A stretch of DNA of 64,000 nucleotides from Corythucha ciliata (taxonomy: Eukaryota; Arthropoda; Insecta; Hemiptera; Tingidae), in the NCBI GenBank assembly GCA_038030265.1, contig CM075940.1:2170001-2234000 (forward strand). The letters run 5' to 3'. Positions 20,870 to 30,156 of the stretch are shown piece after piece. A program made the translations under genes and the position numbers. Numbering within the stretch: position 1 is the first letter of the stretch; each line of letters starts with the position of its first letter. A model generated the notes under the pieces. It had not been told where the DNA came from. It saw only the letters and a list, made by a program, of their open reading frames with translations, and made no database searches.

Positions 20870-21385
20870 TCATAATTCAAGAGTGGTATTACCAACATTG
20901 TTCAAAAATATAGAAAACCACGATGACAGAGCATGAGCGTTGGCTTTTGCACATGTAAACTTTTGATTGCACAAATTGTAGTGAAATAAACATTTAGATT
21001 CTTTGATAATATTACTTAGTTTAGGACACTTGAGATCTTCTAAATTTATTACTCGTGGATCACCTTGGGTGCTTAAGAGCTGCGACAAGTAATTCTTTTT
21101 TTCTAGTCCCTTGACGAGTATGTAACGATATCCACTGGTTGATGAAGATATAATATTCGATAAACAATGGTGAGGGACCCAACCATGATCCCAAGCAATT
21201 CCATGAAAATTTCTAGTGAGCCATTTATTCGGCGTAGTCAGACATTCCAGAAAATCATCACGAGGTGGTGCAAACATGTAGTGGGAACTGGCTCCACTGC
21301 TAACATCCACTATACATAACTCCTTAATGATGAAAGTGTGATTTGTGTCTTGAAAAGCTTGAAAGTCAACTACCACGGATGACAT
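20870..21385 (-). CDS. Polinton nuclease-like conserved protein
   Basis: 171 residues starting MSSVVVDFQAFQDTNHTFII. The pattern VVDFQ.F.D..FIIKEL at the N-terminus, FAPP in the middle and VINLEDLKCPKL near residue 125 is one I know from a frequent uncharacterised insect protein family found with Polintons. The placement of Asp/Glu residues resembles an RNase H-fold 3'-5' exonuclease. That function is inferred, and the later acidic residues expected of DEDD enzymes are not all evident. It is last in the minus-strand virion-gene cluster, 55 bp after the major capsid gene. Confidence 0.65.
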   Translation of the reverse strand: MSSVVVDFQAFQDTNHTFIIKELCIVDVSSGASSHYMFAPPRDDFLECLTTPNKWLTRNFHGIAWDHGWVPHHCLSNIISSSTSGYRYILVKGLEKKNYLSQLLSTQGDPRVINLEDLKCPKLSNIIKESKCLFHYNLCNQKFTCAKANAHALSSWFSIFLNNVGNTTLEL

Positions 21386-21440
21386 TTTGATGGGTTACAG
21401 ATGCGATAAGTGGTGTAGAGTGAGAAGAGCAGCTCACTTT

Positions 21441-22688
21441 TTATACTATTTTTTCCACAAAGCTTGTGAGGGGGTTATAGTTCACTTGCTGTTCGTGAAT
21501 AATTAAACAGTAAGCAGTTGTTCGGGGGGAGAACCCATTCTTTGTCTCTATTTCAATTCTAACGTCAATAGGTGACGAACTTTTTAAAGCTTCTGGCTGA
21601 TTCGAACAATCAATGGATATGATTGGAGCTGATCCAATGAATTCAGTAAAACTTAAAAACGGCCTACTTTTAGCCTTTTCATAGTAAGATTCTTGGAACC
21701 GTAGATACATATCGTATAAGCCACCAATTTGAAGCTTTTCGAAATCCAGACCCATATCATCGTATGGATAAGACTGACTATTCAAATAGAGTTTAACATT
21801 CACCAGTCCGCAATGATCAAATTTAGTTATATCTTTCCACTTATCGTCGACTCTGGACATTTGGAATGCTAAAACTACATATCGTGGTCGTTCCAAAGCG
21901 GATGTAGTTTTAATTGTCCAAGTATGTTTGCTCGTCCCTTCCGGAAGAACCGGATATGTGTACAGCTCCCAACTACGGAATGCTATTGGTAGGGTTAACC
22001 CTTTCTCCAAGTATTTCAGTAGACGAAGCTTTTCTCTGTCGCCAACCGTCACGTAAGGAACTTTCCAGATAATTTTTTTGATTGTAAACGCAGGCGTGTC
22101 ATCACCCTCACCCTCTGAGCTTTCCATCGGAACCAGAGCGTCTTCATCAGAGCGTGACCGAATAAGAATAAGTTCCTGTCTAGCGTTCAGAATAATTTTT
22201 TTGAAATCCTCAAATACTCCCATTAGCAGTCGAAGGGGGATACATGCGTTAAAGTTTCCAGTTTTTGAAACAATAGGATGTTGACTCTCTTGAGGAAATT
22301 TCATGTCCAACCATCCTGAACCTTCAAGCCCTCGTGATGATTCCTGAGATAGGTAACCTTTCAAAGTAGTAGTGATACCAGGATTTCGAACCTTGTCAAC
22401 ACAAATCCCGTTGAGCTCGTAGCGAATTTCTTGAAATAGAAATGATATTCCATTTCTACCAAGCGTGAATTTTTTTGATAAAGAACCATCCTTCTTCAAC
22501 AATGAACCTTCTACTTGCAAATAACTCGAAGAGGGTAGTGTGTAAATATCTTGTTGAGCAATAGGTATTCGAATTTCGTCACACTGGCCGTACGTTGTGC
22601 TTGAATAGGGCTGATGAGATCGGAATTCAATTCCGCTGATGCTGTCATCATTTTCAATTCTGTGTGTTACGTCTAATATATGTTCCAT
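21441..22688 (-). CDS. Polinton major capsid protein (double jelly-roll)
   Basis: 415 residues, intact. The N-terminus EHILDVTHRI, the middle ITTTLKGYLSQES, and especially FTIKKIIWKVPYVTVGDREK with RPRYVVLAFQMSR and the C-terminal TAYCLIIHEQQVNYNPLTS are hallmarks, as I recall, of the insect Polinton coat protein that modelling identifies as a double jelly-roll fold like adenovirus hexon. The protein would form the capsid shell. It lies between the penton gene and the nuclease-like gene, all on the minus strand. An acidic insertion (MESSEGEGDD) sits near residue 190. Start ATG at 22688 is clear. Confidence 0.85.
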   Translation of the reverse strand: MEHILDVTHRIENDDSISGIEFRSHQPYSSTTYGQCDEIRIPIAQQDIYTLPSSSYLQVEGSLLKKDGSLSKKFTLGRNGISFLFQEIRYELNGICVDKVRNPGITTTLKGYLSQESSRGLEGSGWLDMKFPQESQHPIVSKTGNFNACIPLRLLMGVFEDFKKIILNARQELILIRSRSDEDALVPMESSEGEGDDTPAFTIKKIIWKVPYVTVGDREKLRLLKYLEKGLTLPIAFRSWELYTYPVLPEGTSKHTWTIKTTSALERPRYVVLAFQMSRVDDKWKDITKFDHCGLVNVKLYLNSQSYPYDDMGLDFEKLQIGGLYDMYLRFQESYYEKAKSRPFLSFTEFIGSAPIISIDCSNQPEALKSSSPIDVRIEIETKNGFSPRTTAYCLIIHEQQVNYNPLTSFVEKIV

Positions 22689-22823
22689 TTTTCCTTCAAT
22701 TTGTAGCCAAGTTGTTTAAGAATTGTCCTGCTCTCTTTTGAAAGGGAGTTCTCGCTACACTCATGAGATGACTTAGGACTGATGCTTTGTGGTTCTATGA
22801 AAACCCTTTTATACTTTGATCTC

Positions 22824-23534
22824 TTAAATCGTAGAACCATTTTGTTTCAAGTGGAGCCTTACTGTCAGTTCCTCGTCCCTGAAGTTGATCAATCTACTCT
22901 CTTGGTCAGTCACTCGTATGGTAATGTTATCGATAGTCTTCGTTGTAACAGGAAGGTAAATGGGTGTTCTTGGTACTTCTGCTATCTTGTAACCTGGGTC
23001 AACTTGAGGATAGAACTCATAGATGGAATGAGCTAAGTTACCGTTTATATACGCTCCCGTAACTATACTGCACTCAACAAGAATTGAATTAACCTGAAAG
23101 ATGTCCACGATTCGAGAAGAAGTATGTTTTATTCCTCCAAGAAGAATATCACGCTCAAATCCCAAAAGTGACCCAATAGAACAGCTGTCAAGGAATGAAA
23201 TTGTCGTTGAAGAAAAAAGTTCAGCTTTGAGAGTGTTTTTGTTGGCTCCTAAATCAAATCTAATATCAGGCGGAAGTTGACGTTTTATGTAATCGTTCAA
23301 GTCTTGAATGTCATACGTTCCAGTTGGAATTTCTATTGTATAATCATGGTCTTCATTGTTTCGCAAAAATTCTATTTTATTATTGATTCCCTCAACAACA
23401 TTTGGAATTGAGTTGAAACATTCGAAAGACAACAAAGCTATCACCCACTCTTTGCTAGGGTCCAGGGGAATAGGCGGGAAATAGTCTGCAGAGAGACAAG
23501 AAGATCGACCCGTCAAAGTGAAAACAAAACTCAT
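22824..23534 (-). CDS. Polinton minor capsid (penton-like) protein
   Basis: 236 residues, intact. Recognisable blocks are LTGRSSCLSADYFPPIPL at the N-terminus, SIGSLLGFERDI at mid-protein, VECSIVTGAYINGNLAHSIY, and the C-terminal VTDQESRLINFRDEELTVRL followed by HLKQNG. These match the single-jelly-roll minor capsid protein of Polintons as I know it. It starts 32 bp after the protease stop and ends 136 bp before the major capsid start, in one transcriptional direction. Confidence 0.83.
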   Translation of the reverse strand: MSFVFTLTGRSSCLSADYFPPIPLDPSKEWVIALLSFECFNSIPNVVEGINNKIEFLRNNEDHDYTIEIPTGTYDIQDLNDYIKRQLPPDIRFDLGANKNTLKAELFSSTTISFLDSCSIGSLLGFERDILLGGIKHTSSRIVDIFQVNSILVECSIVTGAYINGNLAHSIYEFYPQVDPGYKIAEVPRTPIYLPVTTKTIDNITIRVTDQESRLINFRDEELTVRLHLKQNGSTI

Positions 23535-23565
23535 AACTGATTATTCATGGCTACCGATTAAGTAT

Positions 23566-23937
23566 TTATACATTGCATTCGCGAAGCAAAAAGAGGAGAC
23601 AAAGGTGTCCACAAATTATGGAATGGGGGTGTTGGTACCTATCCGTGTTGTAAGCTATTGGCAAACCATGCATGTATCTAATAAATTCCACCGGTGGCGG
23701 TAGTTTGCCAAAGCTATCGAAATATTTCACTTCATCACCATTCTTCACGTAAGCTGTCCAATGTGAGCCTGGACCTGACATGCTATCTAAGTTAATGACA
23801 CCACATTCAATTTTACGAACGTTTTTAGGTAATGAGTCTCTCATAAAAACCCCTCTGAAAAAAGGTAATTTTAACAGCTGAGCGAATTTCAACAATTCAA
23901 AGTTCGATAAAGGTCTTAACGGCAGCCGTACAATTAG
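23566..23937 (-). CDS. Adenovirus-type cysteine protease, no AUG at conserved N-terminus
   Basis: The frame shows the adenain-like catalytic triad: His in GSHWTAY, Asp in YFDSFG, Cys in ICGHLCL. It should process capsid precursors. The conserved N-terminal part (LSNFELLKFAQLL, PFFRGVFMRD) begins upstream of any ATG; the only Met before the catalytic His is in FMRD, inside a conserved block. The frame is open back through the last codons of the preceding gene. It lies exactly in the -1 frame relative to that gene, whose last sense codons form TCA AAA AAC before TAA (23934-23945). Expression could therefore use -1 frameshifting, a non-AUG start (TTG at 23893-23895), or the gap may be a one-base homopolymer error. 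Confidence 0.82.
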   Translation of the reverse strand, partial: LIVRLPLRPLSNFELLKFAQLLKLPFFRGVFMRDSLPKNVRKIECGVINLDSMSGPGSHWTAYVKNGDEVKYFDSFGKLPPPVEFIRYMHGLPIAYNTDRYQHPHSIICGHLCLLFLLRECNV

Positions 23938-24302
23938 TTTTTTGAGTGATTCTTCTTCTTTGTAATGATGAGACCCCCTCCTCGCTTCATTTGTTTAATG
24001 TATAAACCTTTCCCAATAGCGATTGCTTCCATATTTTCATTATGTCTCTTGAGCTCAGACAGCTGTTTATTTGTTGCTTTCGCATCATTCACAGCTTTTG
24101 CGATTGCAGCCCCTGATGATACAACACTTCCAATTGCTGCAAGAGCAGGCAATGCGGAGAGAAGAAGGGGCAAGAAACCACCCCTTTTTACTGGAATTGC
24201 TAGTTTTCGGAGGTGTGATGTCTTCTTCTTGTTCTTCTTTGGATTGCTTCTCTTTGTCGATCTCTTCATCGCCATCACTCTGCTTATGCGTCTCGTCATC
24301 AT
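23934..24302 (-). CDS. Small basic protein with hydrophobic helix
   Basis: 122 residues. Residues 1-40 are strongly basic (KRSTKRSNPKKNKKK). GGFLPLLLSALPALAAIGSV (about residues 41-61) is a hydrophobic, Gly/Ala-rich helix, followed by a polar region with RHNENMEAIAIGKGLYIK. This composition is typical of a Polinton virion-cluster protein I recognise but whose function is not established. By position and composition it could be a membrane-active or DNA-condensing core protein, like adenovirus pVI/pX (inference). Its stop codon directly follows the heptamer A AAA AAC. Confidence 0.75.
   Translation of the reverse strand: MMTRRISRVMAMKRSTKRSNPKKNKKKTSHLRKLAIPVKRGGFLPLLLSALPALAAIGSVVSSGAAIAKAVNDAKATNKQLSELKRHNENMEAIAIGKGLYIKQMKRGGGLIITKKKNHSKN
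23935..23945 (-). promoter_or_regulatory. Possible -1 frameshift site A AAA AAC
   Basis: In the frame of the upstream gene the last codons read TCA AAA AAC TAA, giving the canonical X XXY YYZ heptamer A AAA AAC in the correct register. A -1 slip enters the protease frame without a stop. Seven bases after the heptamer a small hairpin can form, ACGG-CTG-CCGT (plus-strand about 23919-23929). It is weak compared with known stimulators. Confidence 0.45.
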
Positions 24303-24411
24303 AAGGCGGCTGTTCCATAACCAATAAACGGTTTTCCTCGGCGCTTATATATATATATGTGTGTGTATGTCACACTCCAACTCCACAGTACTTCGATATT
24401 TTCCCAACATC
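24303..24411. promoter_or_regulatory. Divergent promoter region in the Polinton
   Basis: Between the minus-strand virion cluster (start 24302) and the plus-strand ATPase (start 24412) lies a short AT/TG tract (about 24347-24368, TATATATATATG then TGTGTGTATG). It could provide TATA-like elements in both directions. No other element is evident. Confidence 0.4.
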
Positions 24412-25107
24412 ATGAAATTCTATCCTCAATCAACTAAACTTCCTGTGCAAGATATTGCAAGTAGCCTGTTTTCGATTCGAAGAAAACATGGTGCATTGCT
24501 ACCAAATTCGATTCGATGCATCGTAACAGGCCCCTCAAATTCGGGCAAAAGTAGTATAATCTTTTCCCTTTTGACTGAAATGAATGGTCTAAGATTCAGC
24601 AATATATTCGTATACAGTAAATCGATTCATCAACCCTTGTATCGCGTACTTGAAACGATATTTGATCAGATTGAAGAAGTTGGGTACCATGGGTTCAGGG
24701 ATACAGATGACATTTGTCCTCCAAGTGAGGTCCCGCCACACTCTGTTGTTGTGTTTGATGATATAAATGGTCTTAATCAAAGGGCTATGAAAGATTACTT
24801 CAGTATGGGACGTCACAATTCATTGGATTGCTTTTATCTTTCTCAGACGTACAGTGCTATACCCAAGCAGTTGATCAGAGATAATACAAACCTGATAATT
24901 GTCTTTAAACAAGATGAACTCAATTTACGTCACATTCATTCTGATCATGTGAACACTGACTTATCGTTTGATCGGTTCAAGCAAATGTGCAGTGAGTGCT
25001 GGCAAAACAAACATGACTTTTTAGTAATTGATAAAGATGCAGAATTTCAATCTGGTGAGCCGTCTGCTAGGTACCGACGAGGATTCGATAACTTCATAGC
25101 TATATAA
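24412..25107 (+). CDS. Polinton genome-packaging ATPase
   Basis: About 231 residues from Met at 24412. I prefer this start to 24361 because the upstream codons lie in the TG-repeat promoter tract. Walker A is GPSNSGKSS, Walker B is VVVFDDI, and an SQTYSAIPKQLIRDN segment follows like the sensor/arginine region of A32/FtsK-HerA type ATPases. It would pump DNA into capsids. It is intact and heads the plus-strand gene block. Confidence 0.85.
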   Translation: MKFYPQSTKLPVQDIASSLFSIRRKHGALLPNSIRCIVTGPSNSGKSSIIFSLLTEMNGLRFSNIFVYSKSIHQPLYRVLETIFDQIEEVGYHGFRDTDDICPPSEVPPHSVVVFDDINGLNQRAMKDYFSMGRHNSLDCFYLSQTYSAIPKQLIRDNTNLIIVFKQDELNLRHIHSDHVNTDLSFDRFKQMCSECWQNKHDFLVIDKDAEFQSGEPSARYRRGFDNFIAI

Positions 25108-25130
25108 ATAACGGTTTCCCTAACTATCAA

Positions 25131-25694
25131 ATGGTCATTAAATTCGGACGAGTAATGGAGGAAGCAGCTTCGAAAGAGCTTCAAAGGTTCAAAGGAAAAA
25201 TAGCGAAGGCTAAAAAATGTATACGTAAGAAGTATAATCTACTAAAGAGGACACATGCACGAGAAAATGAATTGTTGAGGAAAACTACCGATCCCATTGT
25301 ACAACCTCTTCAGCTAATTGCATCAGCTCTCACGCATCCAAATCATAAATTGGATTATGAAAAGGGTGAAGAATTTCAGAATTCATCGTCTAGTTCAAAT
25401 AGAGTCAAGCAAGAAGAGGATAAAGAAGAAGAAGAAGAAGAAGAAGACGACGACGAAGAAGAACGAGAAGAAAACGCTGATGATGAGAATAAGTTGGAAG
25501 AAAATGTTGAAGAAGAGGAAGAGTTTGTTGATATAACCGATGATGGGGAGGATGAAGATGGTTGTGCTACCGACGGACGTATGGATGTTGAAATGAAAGC
25601 GCGAACAGAAAAGGGTAGGGTCTTCGATGAGAAAACTCGAAGTAAATCAACTACATCTCAACACGTCTCACAAGTATGGAAAACTCACAGATGA
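25131..25694 (+). CDS. Coiled-coil acidic Polinton protein
   Basis: 187 residues. Residues 1-50 form a basic helix (FGRVMEEAASKELQRFKGK, then KKCIRKKYNLLKR). Residues 95-130 are an almost pure Glu/Asp tract. In related elements, as I recall, this kind of N-terminal coiled coil is fused to the domain encoded by the next ORF (DUF8207-like). Here the two are in different frames. Its TGA at 25692-25694 overlaps an ATG at 25691-25693 (ATGA), as in termination-reinitiation. Confidence 0.6.
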   Translation: MVIKFGRVMEEAASKELQRFKGKIAKAKKCIRKKYNLLKRTHARENELLRKTTDPIVQPLQLIASALTHPNHKLDYEKGEEFQNSSSSSNRVKQEEDKEEEEEEEDDDEEEREENADDENKLEENVEEEEEFVDITDDGEDEDGCATDGRMDVEMKARTEKGRVFDEKTRSKSTTSQHVSQVWKTHR

Positions 25695-26254
25695 AAAAAC
25701 AAATCGGTGCAACTCTTCTAATTAAAAAATACATTAAGAAAATTCAGTTGGGTAACACATCAGGGTTTGATAAAACATATGGGATTCGATTTGATGGAAG
25801 AAGATTGCTCCTTGGAGACTCTGAAGTAACGTTCAACAAGAATGCTATTCTTATCAATAATTCACGCTACAGGGGTACTCCAGGCCTGTATGAGCTACTT
25901 TTCATGGCTAAACCTGATATGACCCTGGTGACATCTTCTGACAAACGACGTTATCGTGAAATTTTGAGCAAAACGAATGCGATTTATCAAAGATACAACC
26001 CTGAGCGACAAGTAAATTCCAACAGGGGGTATAAATATGTCAATATTATAAAACCATTGATTCATCCAAAACGCGTCAGTGGGGATGGGTACTTATTAAC
26101 GAACTATCCGCGAGTTGAAAAGTGGAATTGTGCTGACGAGCTAGTGTCCCGTTTGAACTTACTTACAGCTTCGTATAGAGCAGGAAATAACGGTGTTTTA
26201 AACGAAATTTTTGCGATTGAAGAAGAGCTTCGTGAAGAGGGATTTATTGAATAA
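25676..26254 (+). CDS. DUF8207-like Polinton protein
   Basis: 192 residues with a first ATG at 25676 and a second at 25691. The core DKTYGIRFDGRRLLLGDSEV, then RYRGTPGLYELLFMAKPD and YREILSKTNA, is a pattern I recognise from a conserved arthropod Polinton family (I think labelled DUF8207; unverified). Function unknown. It lies between the acidic coiled-coil ORF, which it overlaps by 19 bp in another frame, and the integrase, 8 bp downstream. Confidence 0.65.
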   Translation: MENSQMKKQIGATLLIKKYIKKIQLGNTSGFDKTYGIRFDGRRLLLGDSEVTFNKNAILINNSRYRGTPGLYELLFMAKPDMTLVTSSDKRRYREILSKTNAIYQRYNPERQVNSNRGYKYVNIIKPLIHPKRVSGDGYLLTNYPRVEKWNCADELVSRLNLLTASYRAGNNGVLNEIFAIEEELREEGFIE

Positions 26255-26262
26255 CAACGAGT

Positions 26263-27198
26263 TTGATAATGAGGAATAAAATAAAAGAAGAAGTAGTAAG
26301 TGAGCTACACAAGCCTTGTAGGAAGAATTATCCACGTCGAAAATTTATAATGAAAGGTGTGAATGAATTTTGGCAAGCAGACCTGGTTGACATGATTCAT
26401 TATAAGGACAAAGGATACTCGTTCATTTTAGTTGTAATTGATTGCTTATCGAAGAAGCTGTGGGCTGTACCATTGAAAAATAAAGGCGGAGCAGAAGTAA
26501 CGCGAGGTCTTCGTTCTGTATTTAATCAAGCTCGATGTACTCCTTCTCATTTCCAAACTGACAACGGGAAAGAATTTTATAATTCTTCCGTAAGAGGTTT
26601 GTTAAAGAAGCACTCTATTAACCATTATTCAACTGGAAGCACCAAGAAAGCTGCCATAGCTGAACGTGTCATACGAACTCTAAAAAATGCTATCTGGAAA
26701 ACATTCAGCTTACAAGGATCATACGCATGGGTTTCAAAACTTTCTGAACTCATAGACAAATATAATGTTACTTATCATCGCGCTATAGAAATGAAACCTT
26801 CAGAAGTTACCAAGGAAGATGAAAAAAGGCTCATTCGGTTACTGGCATCTAAAAATCGGATTCATGTCAGGAGGGAACCGCGGTATCAAGTTGGGGATTA
26901 TGTGAGAATTTCAAAGTATAAAACTATATTCGCTAAAGGATACACCCCGTCTTGGAGTACTGAAATTTTCAAAATTATTAAAGTTCGAAAAACTGTGCCC
27001 CCCACATACATTCTTGAGGATGAAGACTCAAAAATAATTCAAGGATCGTTTTATGGAGAGGAAATCTCGAAGGTTAAACATAAAAATGTATATTTAGTAG
27101 AAACAATTTTAAAGACTCGAGGCTCAAAAGTATTGGTCAAATGGCAAGGTTTCACTCTCTCAAAAGCAACATGGGAAAAGAAGGGGAATCTAATTTGA
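26263..27198 (+). CDS. Polinton integrase with chromodomain
   Basis: 311 residues, intact. The retroviral-type DDE core is complete: Asp in FWQADLVDM, Asp in FQTDNGKEF and Glu in AAIAERVIRTLK. There is no N-terminal HHCC zinc finger in this ORF. The C-terminal 45 residues (VYLVETILKTRGSKVLVKWQ, then GF....TWE) form a chromodomain, seen in many Polinton integrases and thought to guide target choice. It would make the 6-bp duplications seen at the element ends. Confidence 0.92.
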   Translation: MIMRNKIKEEVVSELHKPCRKNYPRRKFIMKGVNEFWQADLVDMIHYKDKGYSFILVVIDCLSKKLWAVPLKNKGGAEVTRGLRSVFNQARCTPSHFQTDNGKEFYNSSVRGLLKKHSINHYSTGSTKKAAIAERVIRTLKNAIWKTFSLQGSYAWVSKLSELIDKYNVTYHRAIEMKPSEVTKEDEKRLIRLLASKNRIHVRREPRYQVGDYVRISKYKTIFAKGYTPSWSTEIFKIIKVRKTVPPTYILEDEDSKIIQGSFYGEEISKVKHKNVYLVETILKTRGSKVLVKWQGFTLSKATWEKKGNLI

Positions 27199-27211
27199 AA
27201 AGGTCTAGAAG

Positions 27212-27634
27212 GTGAAGCGCTCTCACAAAGAGTTGATCTGGCGCGAAATCATGAACCATTATTCCAGTTTTAAAATCTCCCCTTTGTACGTGAAGTTTAA
27301 GCATGACAAACGACCTGAAATAGTAAATAACCCCGTGAGTGTAGGAATATGTGTGCTTCTGGAGGAACTGAATAAGAAAATTTTGAAGTGTTGTGGAAAT
27401 AAGTGCAAGTATCAGCCAAAATGCATCAACACGAAGAAATGCCCGATTATAGAGAATGTGTGTCAAAACTTAACGGCTATGCTCGAAAATCTATACGACG
27501 AGAATTATGTTGACGAACCCAAGTTTTCTTCAGACGAATCGGAAGAAGAAGAAGAAGAAGACGACGAAGAAGGGATGGAAAGCGCTCCGAGGGAGGGGGT
27601 TGCAAGCAATTCCATCCCTAGAGATGAGGTGTAA
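27212..27634 (+). CDS. Cys-containing Polinton ORF, unknown
   Basis: 140 residues starting 13 bp after the integrase stop. Residues 65-90 hold six Cys (CCGNKCKYQPKC...KKCPIIENVC), perhaps a zinc site. The C-terminus is acidic (DESEEEEEEDDEEG). I do not recognise the family. Confidence 0.5.
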   Translation: MKRSHKELIWREIMNHYSSFKISPLYVKFKHDKRPEIVNNPVSVGICVLLEELNKKILKCCGNKCKYQPKCINTKKCPIIENVCQNLTAMLENLYDENYVDEPKFSSDESEEEEEEDDEEGMESAPREGVASNSIPRDEV

Positions 27635-27674
27635 AAATTAAGAGTATTCATTCCAAGATTCATCAACGAGGAGG

Positions 27675-28141
27675 ATGGCACTTCAATTTTCCACCGAGCA
27701 TACTCTCACCACTCATCGTAGCACGAAGATCAGAGTTGGCCTGATCGCTAGTCTTCCAACCTTGGAAATCTGCACTCGCTTGCGCAGCATTTTCTTATCT
27801 CCTCTAGAATGGGATTGCTTCGTCAGAACAGTGATAAAATCAAATCATTTGTTAACGGCAAAGGCGGTGAATGTCAACCATCTGAAATTGAGTGCTCGGG
27901 ACTACGTGTGATCCTAAAGAAAGACAAAAACCGCCGACGGACCGTAACTCTCATACCTCCATCAACGATCCTAGATGAATTTTGGAAGGATGATAATCTC
28001 CCAAAAACAACCGTATCTTTTCAACGAAAAGAAATTCTCAAGTTGCTTGAGTTAAGAGAGGTCATTAATAAAAATTTAATGGAATTGGATAAAATAAAAA
28101 CACCATTTTTCTATATGTTTTCTAAATCATCGAATGAATAA
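27675..28141 (+). CDS. Polinton ORF of unknown function, probably one gene in two frames
   Basis: Two overlapping frames, 27675-27911 and 27809-28141 (-1 relative to the first), look like parts of one protein. The first gives LEICTRLRSIFLSPLEWDCF, the second KIKSFVNGKGGECQPSEIEC and then LRVILKKDKNRRRTVTLIPP. The second ORF alone encodes 110 residues from its own ATG. No slippery heptamer is evident in the overlap, so this is more likely an indel than programmed shifting. Function unknown. Confidence 0.45.
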
Positions 28142-28547
28142 AATACAACTGTGTGATTTTAATTTGTTTTTATTATCATGAATAAAGCTTATACTTTACT
28201 TGACATTTACTATTATTTACAAGTTCCTATGTCTAACAAATATAATACAATTCGGAGGGGGGGGGGATTCGATCAAAATAAGTTATTTACAACAAATAAT
28301 ACAAAGTAGTGTGAAAAAGTTTATCAATAAATTAGGAACATTACCGTTGATCTTGATGATTTATATCACAGGGTAGGTGCAGCATTAACTTTAACAAATA
28401 AATGGTCAAACGATGTGATAGATATGTCTTAACTCAACATTAATCAATTATCGTCGAATGGCGATGAAGAAAATGTACATATTATATTTACAACAACTCA
28501 AGTGGGTATATACATACATACATATATGGGGGGGGGAAATCTCAATA
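28142..28547. other. Intergenic between convergent Polinton genes
   Basis: AT-rich with a G-run (about 28256-28266) and an ATACATACATATATGGGGGG tract near 28515-28535. Poly(A)-type signals fall on both sides (AATAAA at 28138). No gene seen. Confidence 0.45.
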
Positions 28548-30156
28548 TCACTTGTACAAATAATGCCCATACGCTGCGGTAGATATGCCATCGTCCAAAA
28601 TAATTCTTTTATCATCAAATGGGGATAAAGACAACTTATTTATTTCGGTGGTTGAAATTATATGATTCCGGGAATTAATGAAGCTCATCGTGGAGAATTT
28701 TACTGAATTTGTGAAAAGGGTATGTTCGTAATCCTTTATAGTTATCTTCTTACTTAGTGAACACCGTTTAACTCCTTTAGCTCGTTTTTTCTCCACACCC
28801 TCAATTTCAAATGCATACATTTTAGGTCTTAAGCCAACAAATTTTCTTATTATCTTTCCTTGAGCTTCATCCTTCATTTTCCCTATAACTTTACAGTTAG
28901 CTAAGGAGTATGCTTTGTGATCAATGGGATATTCCGAAGTATCGAAGAAGTCCTTCATTTCTAATATGTCGTCATATAAATCATTTGTTGTTATACGATA
29001 AATTAGGGAATCTGTGTCACAATATAGCAGTTTTATGTTGGAGGAGCCATATTTTTCAAGGAATAGGTCATAATGATAACTATACATCAATGTTTTTGAA
29101 ATGTCCAGTATTGACATACCCACGTATATTGGTTTATCGAAAGTGATTCGAGTTTGTTGCAAATGAACAGCTGCTAAATTTTCATCAAAAATTGTCCTAT
29201 CAAGGAAATTGGGTTTTTTAATAAGTTTGTGCAGTAGTTTTTTGTCAGTAACTAGCTCAAGCTTTATTCGCTTTCTTATATTTTCCATCGTCTTCCCAAA
29301 AATAGCATTATTTAGCAATTTGTAAAAATCTTTCTCGAAACCATTTCTCGCACCCCTACGTAAGTCGGTGTTCAATTTTATGTATGGTGCTAGCCAGTGC
29401 GATTGAAAAAAACTAATTGCTCTATGAATTTTTTTCAGAACTAGACCATTTTTCAAAGCTTGGATGAGTGCTAAGTAATGGACGACGTAGCGCTCTCTTC
29501 GATTCATGTGCATTATTAATTTTTTTTGTTTAGAGTTTGGGGGGGCTAATGTTTCAGCGAGGAAAGGAAGATCATTGTGAGCCTCATGTAAGCTATCAGG
29601 GTATTCCACGTCTACTTCCAAAACATAACCAATGTCAGAATTTTCATTTAATGAATTTAAGTCAACTTTTTGGGGGTCCACCCACTCAAATTTAGAGCAT
29701 GCTATTTTTTGGGCCATGGAATGCCCATATAAATTGTTACAGTCAAAAAATCCTATGAAATTTGATTTGAAATTGATGTCAAAATCTTCCATATAACAGT
29801 TGTTAGCCGTAGCATACCTGTGGGATACCTGACAAATCCCTCCCCTAATACCTCGCTCAAACATTAACACCATGTCATAGTCAGTCAATTTGTCTAGTTT
29901 AACTCCAGTAAATTTCAACATGGCATCCCATGTCATCATAGGAGCCGTGTAATAATGTGCTGGGTCAATTTTGTGGCTTGTCATCATAATTTGTCTAAAA
30001 TTTTCAAATACATCCGTTAGTAGTAAAACGTCATTTTTCAGGTATATGTCACTGTAGTCTCCTAGTGTTACACAATTAAATTCGGCCCAGACCTTTTGAG
30101 CATGCTCATAGTCAGAGTCAGTGACGTCACAGTCATTCAGTCTGCTGTAGAAACAT
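28548..30156 (-). CDS. Polymerase C-terminal segment: Exo III and polymerase domain
   Basis: The frame is open from about 30156; a start at 29987 would be artificial. The Exo III-like DYSDIYLKNDVLLL (about 30040-30080) is upstream of that Met. Motif A is FIGFFDCNNLYGHSMA, motif B is FYKLLNNAIFGKTMEN, and motif C is LLYCDTDSLIY, the catalytic YxDTD. All catalytic Asp residues are present. The protein ends YGHYLYK near the convergent genes. It belongs to protein-primed PolB, which replicates linear genomes. Confidence 0.92.

Noticed and set aside
22078..24327. Plus-strand ORFs opposite the Polinton capsid genes
   Set aside because: They are antisense shadows of clear minus-strand genes.
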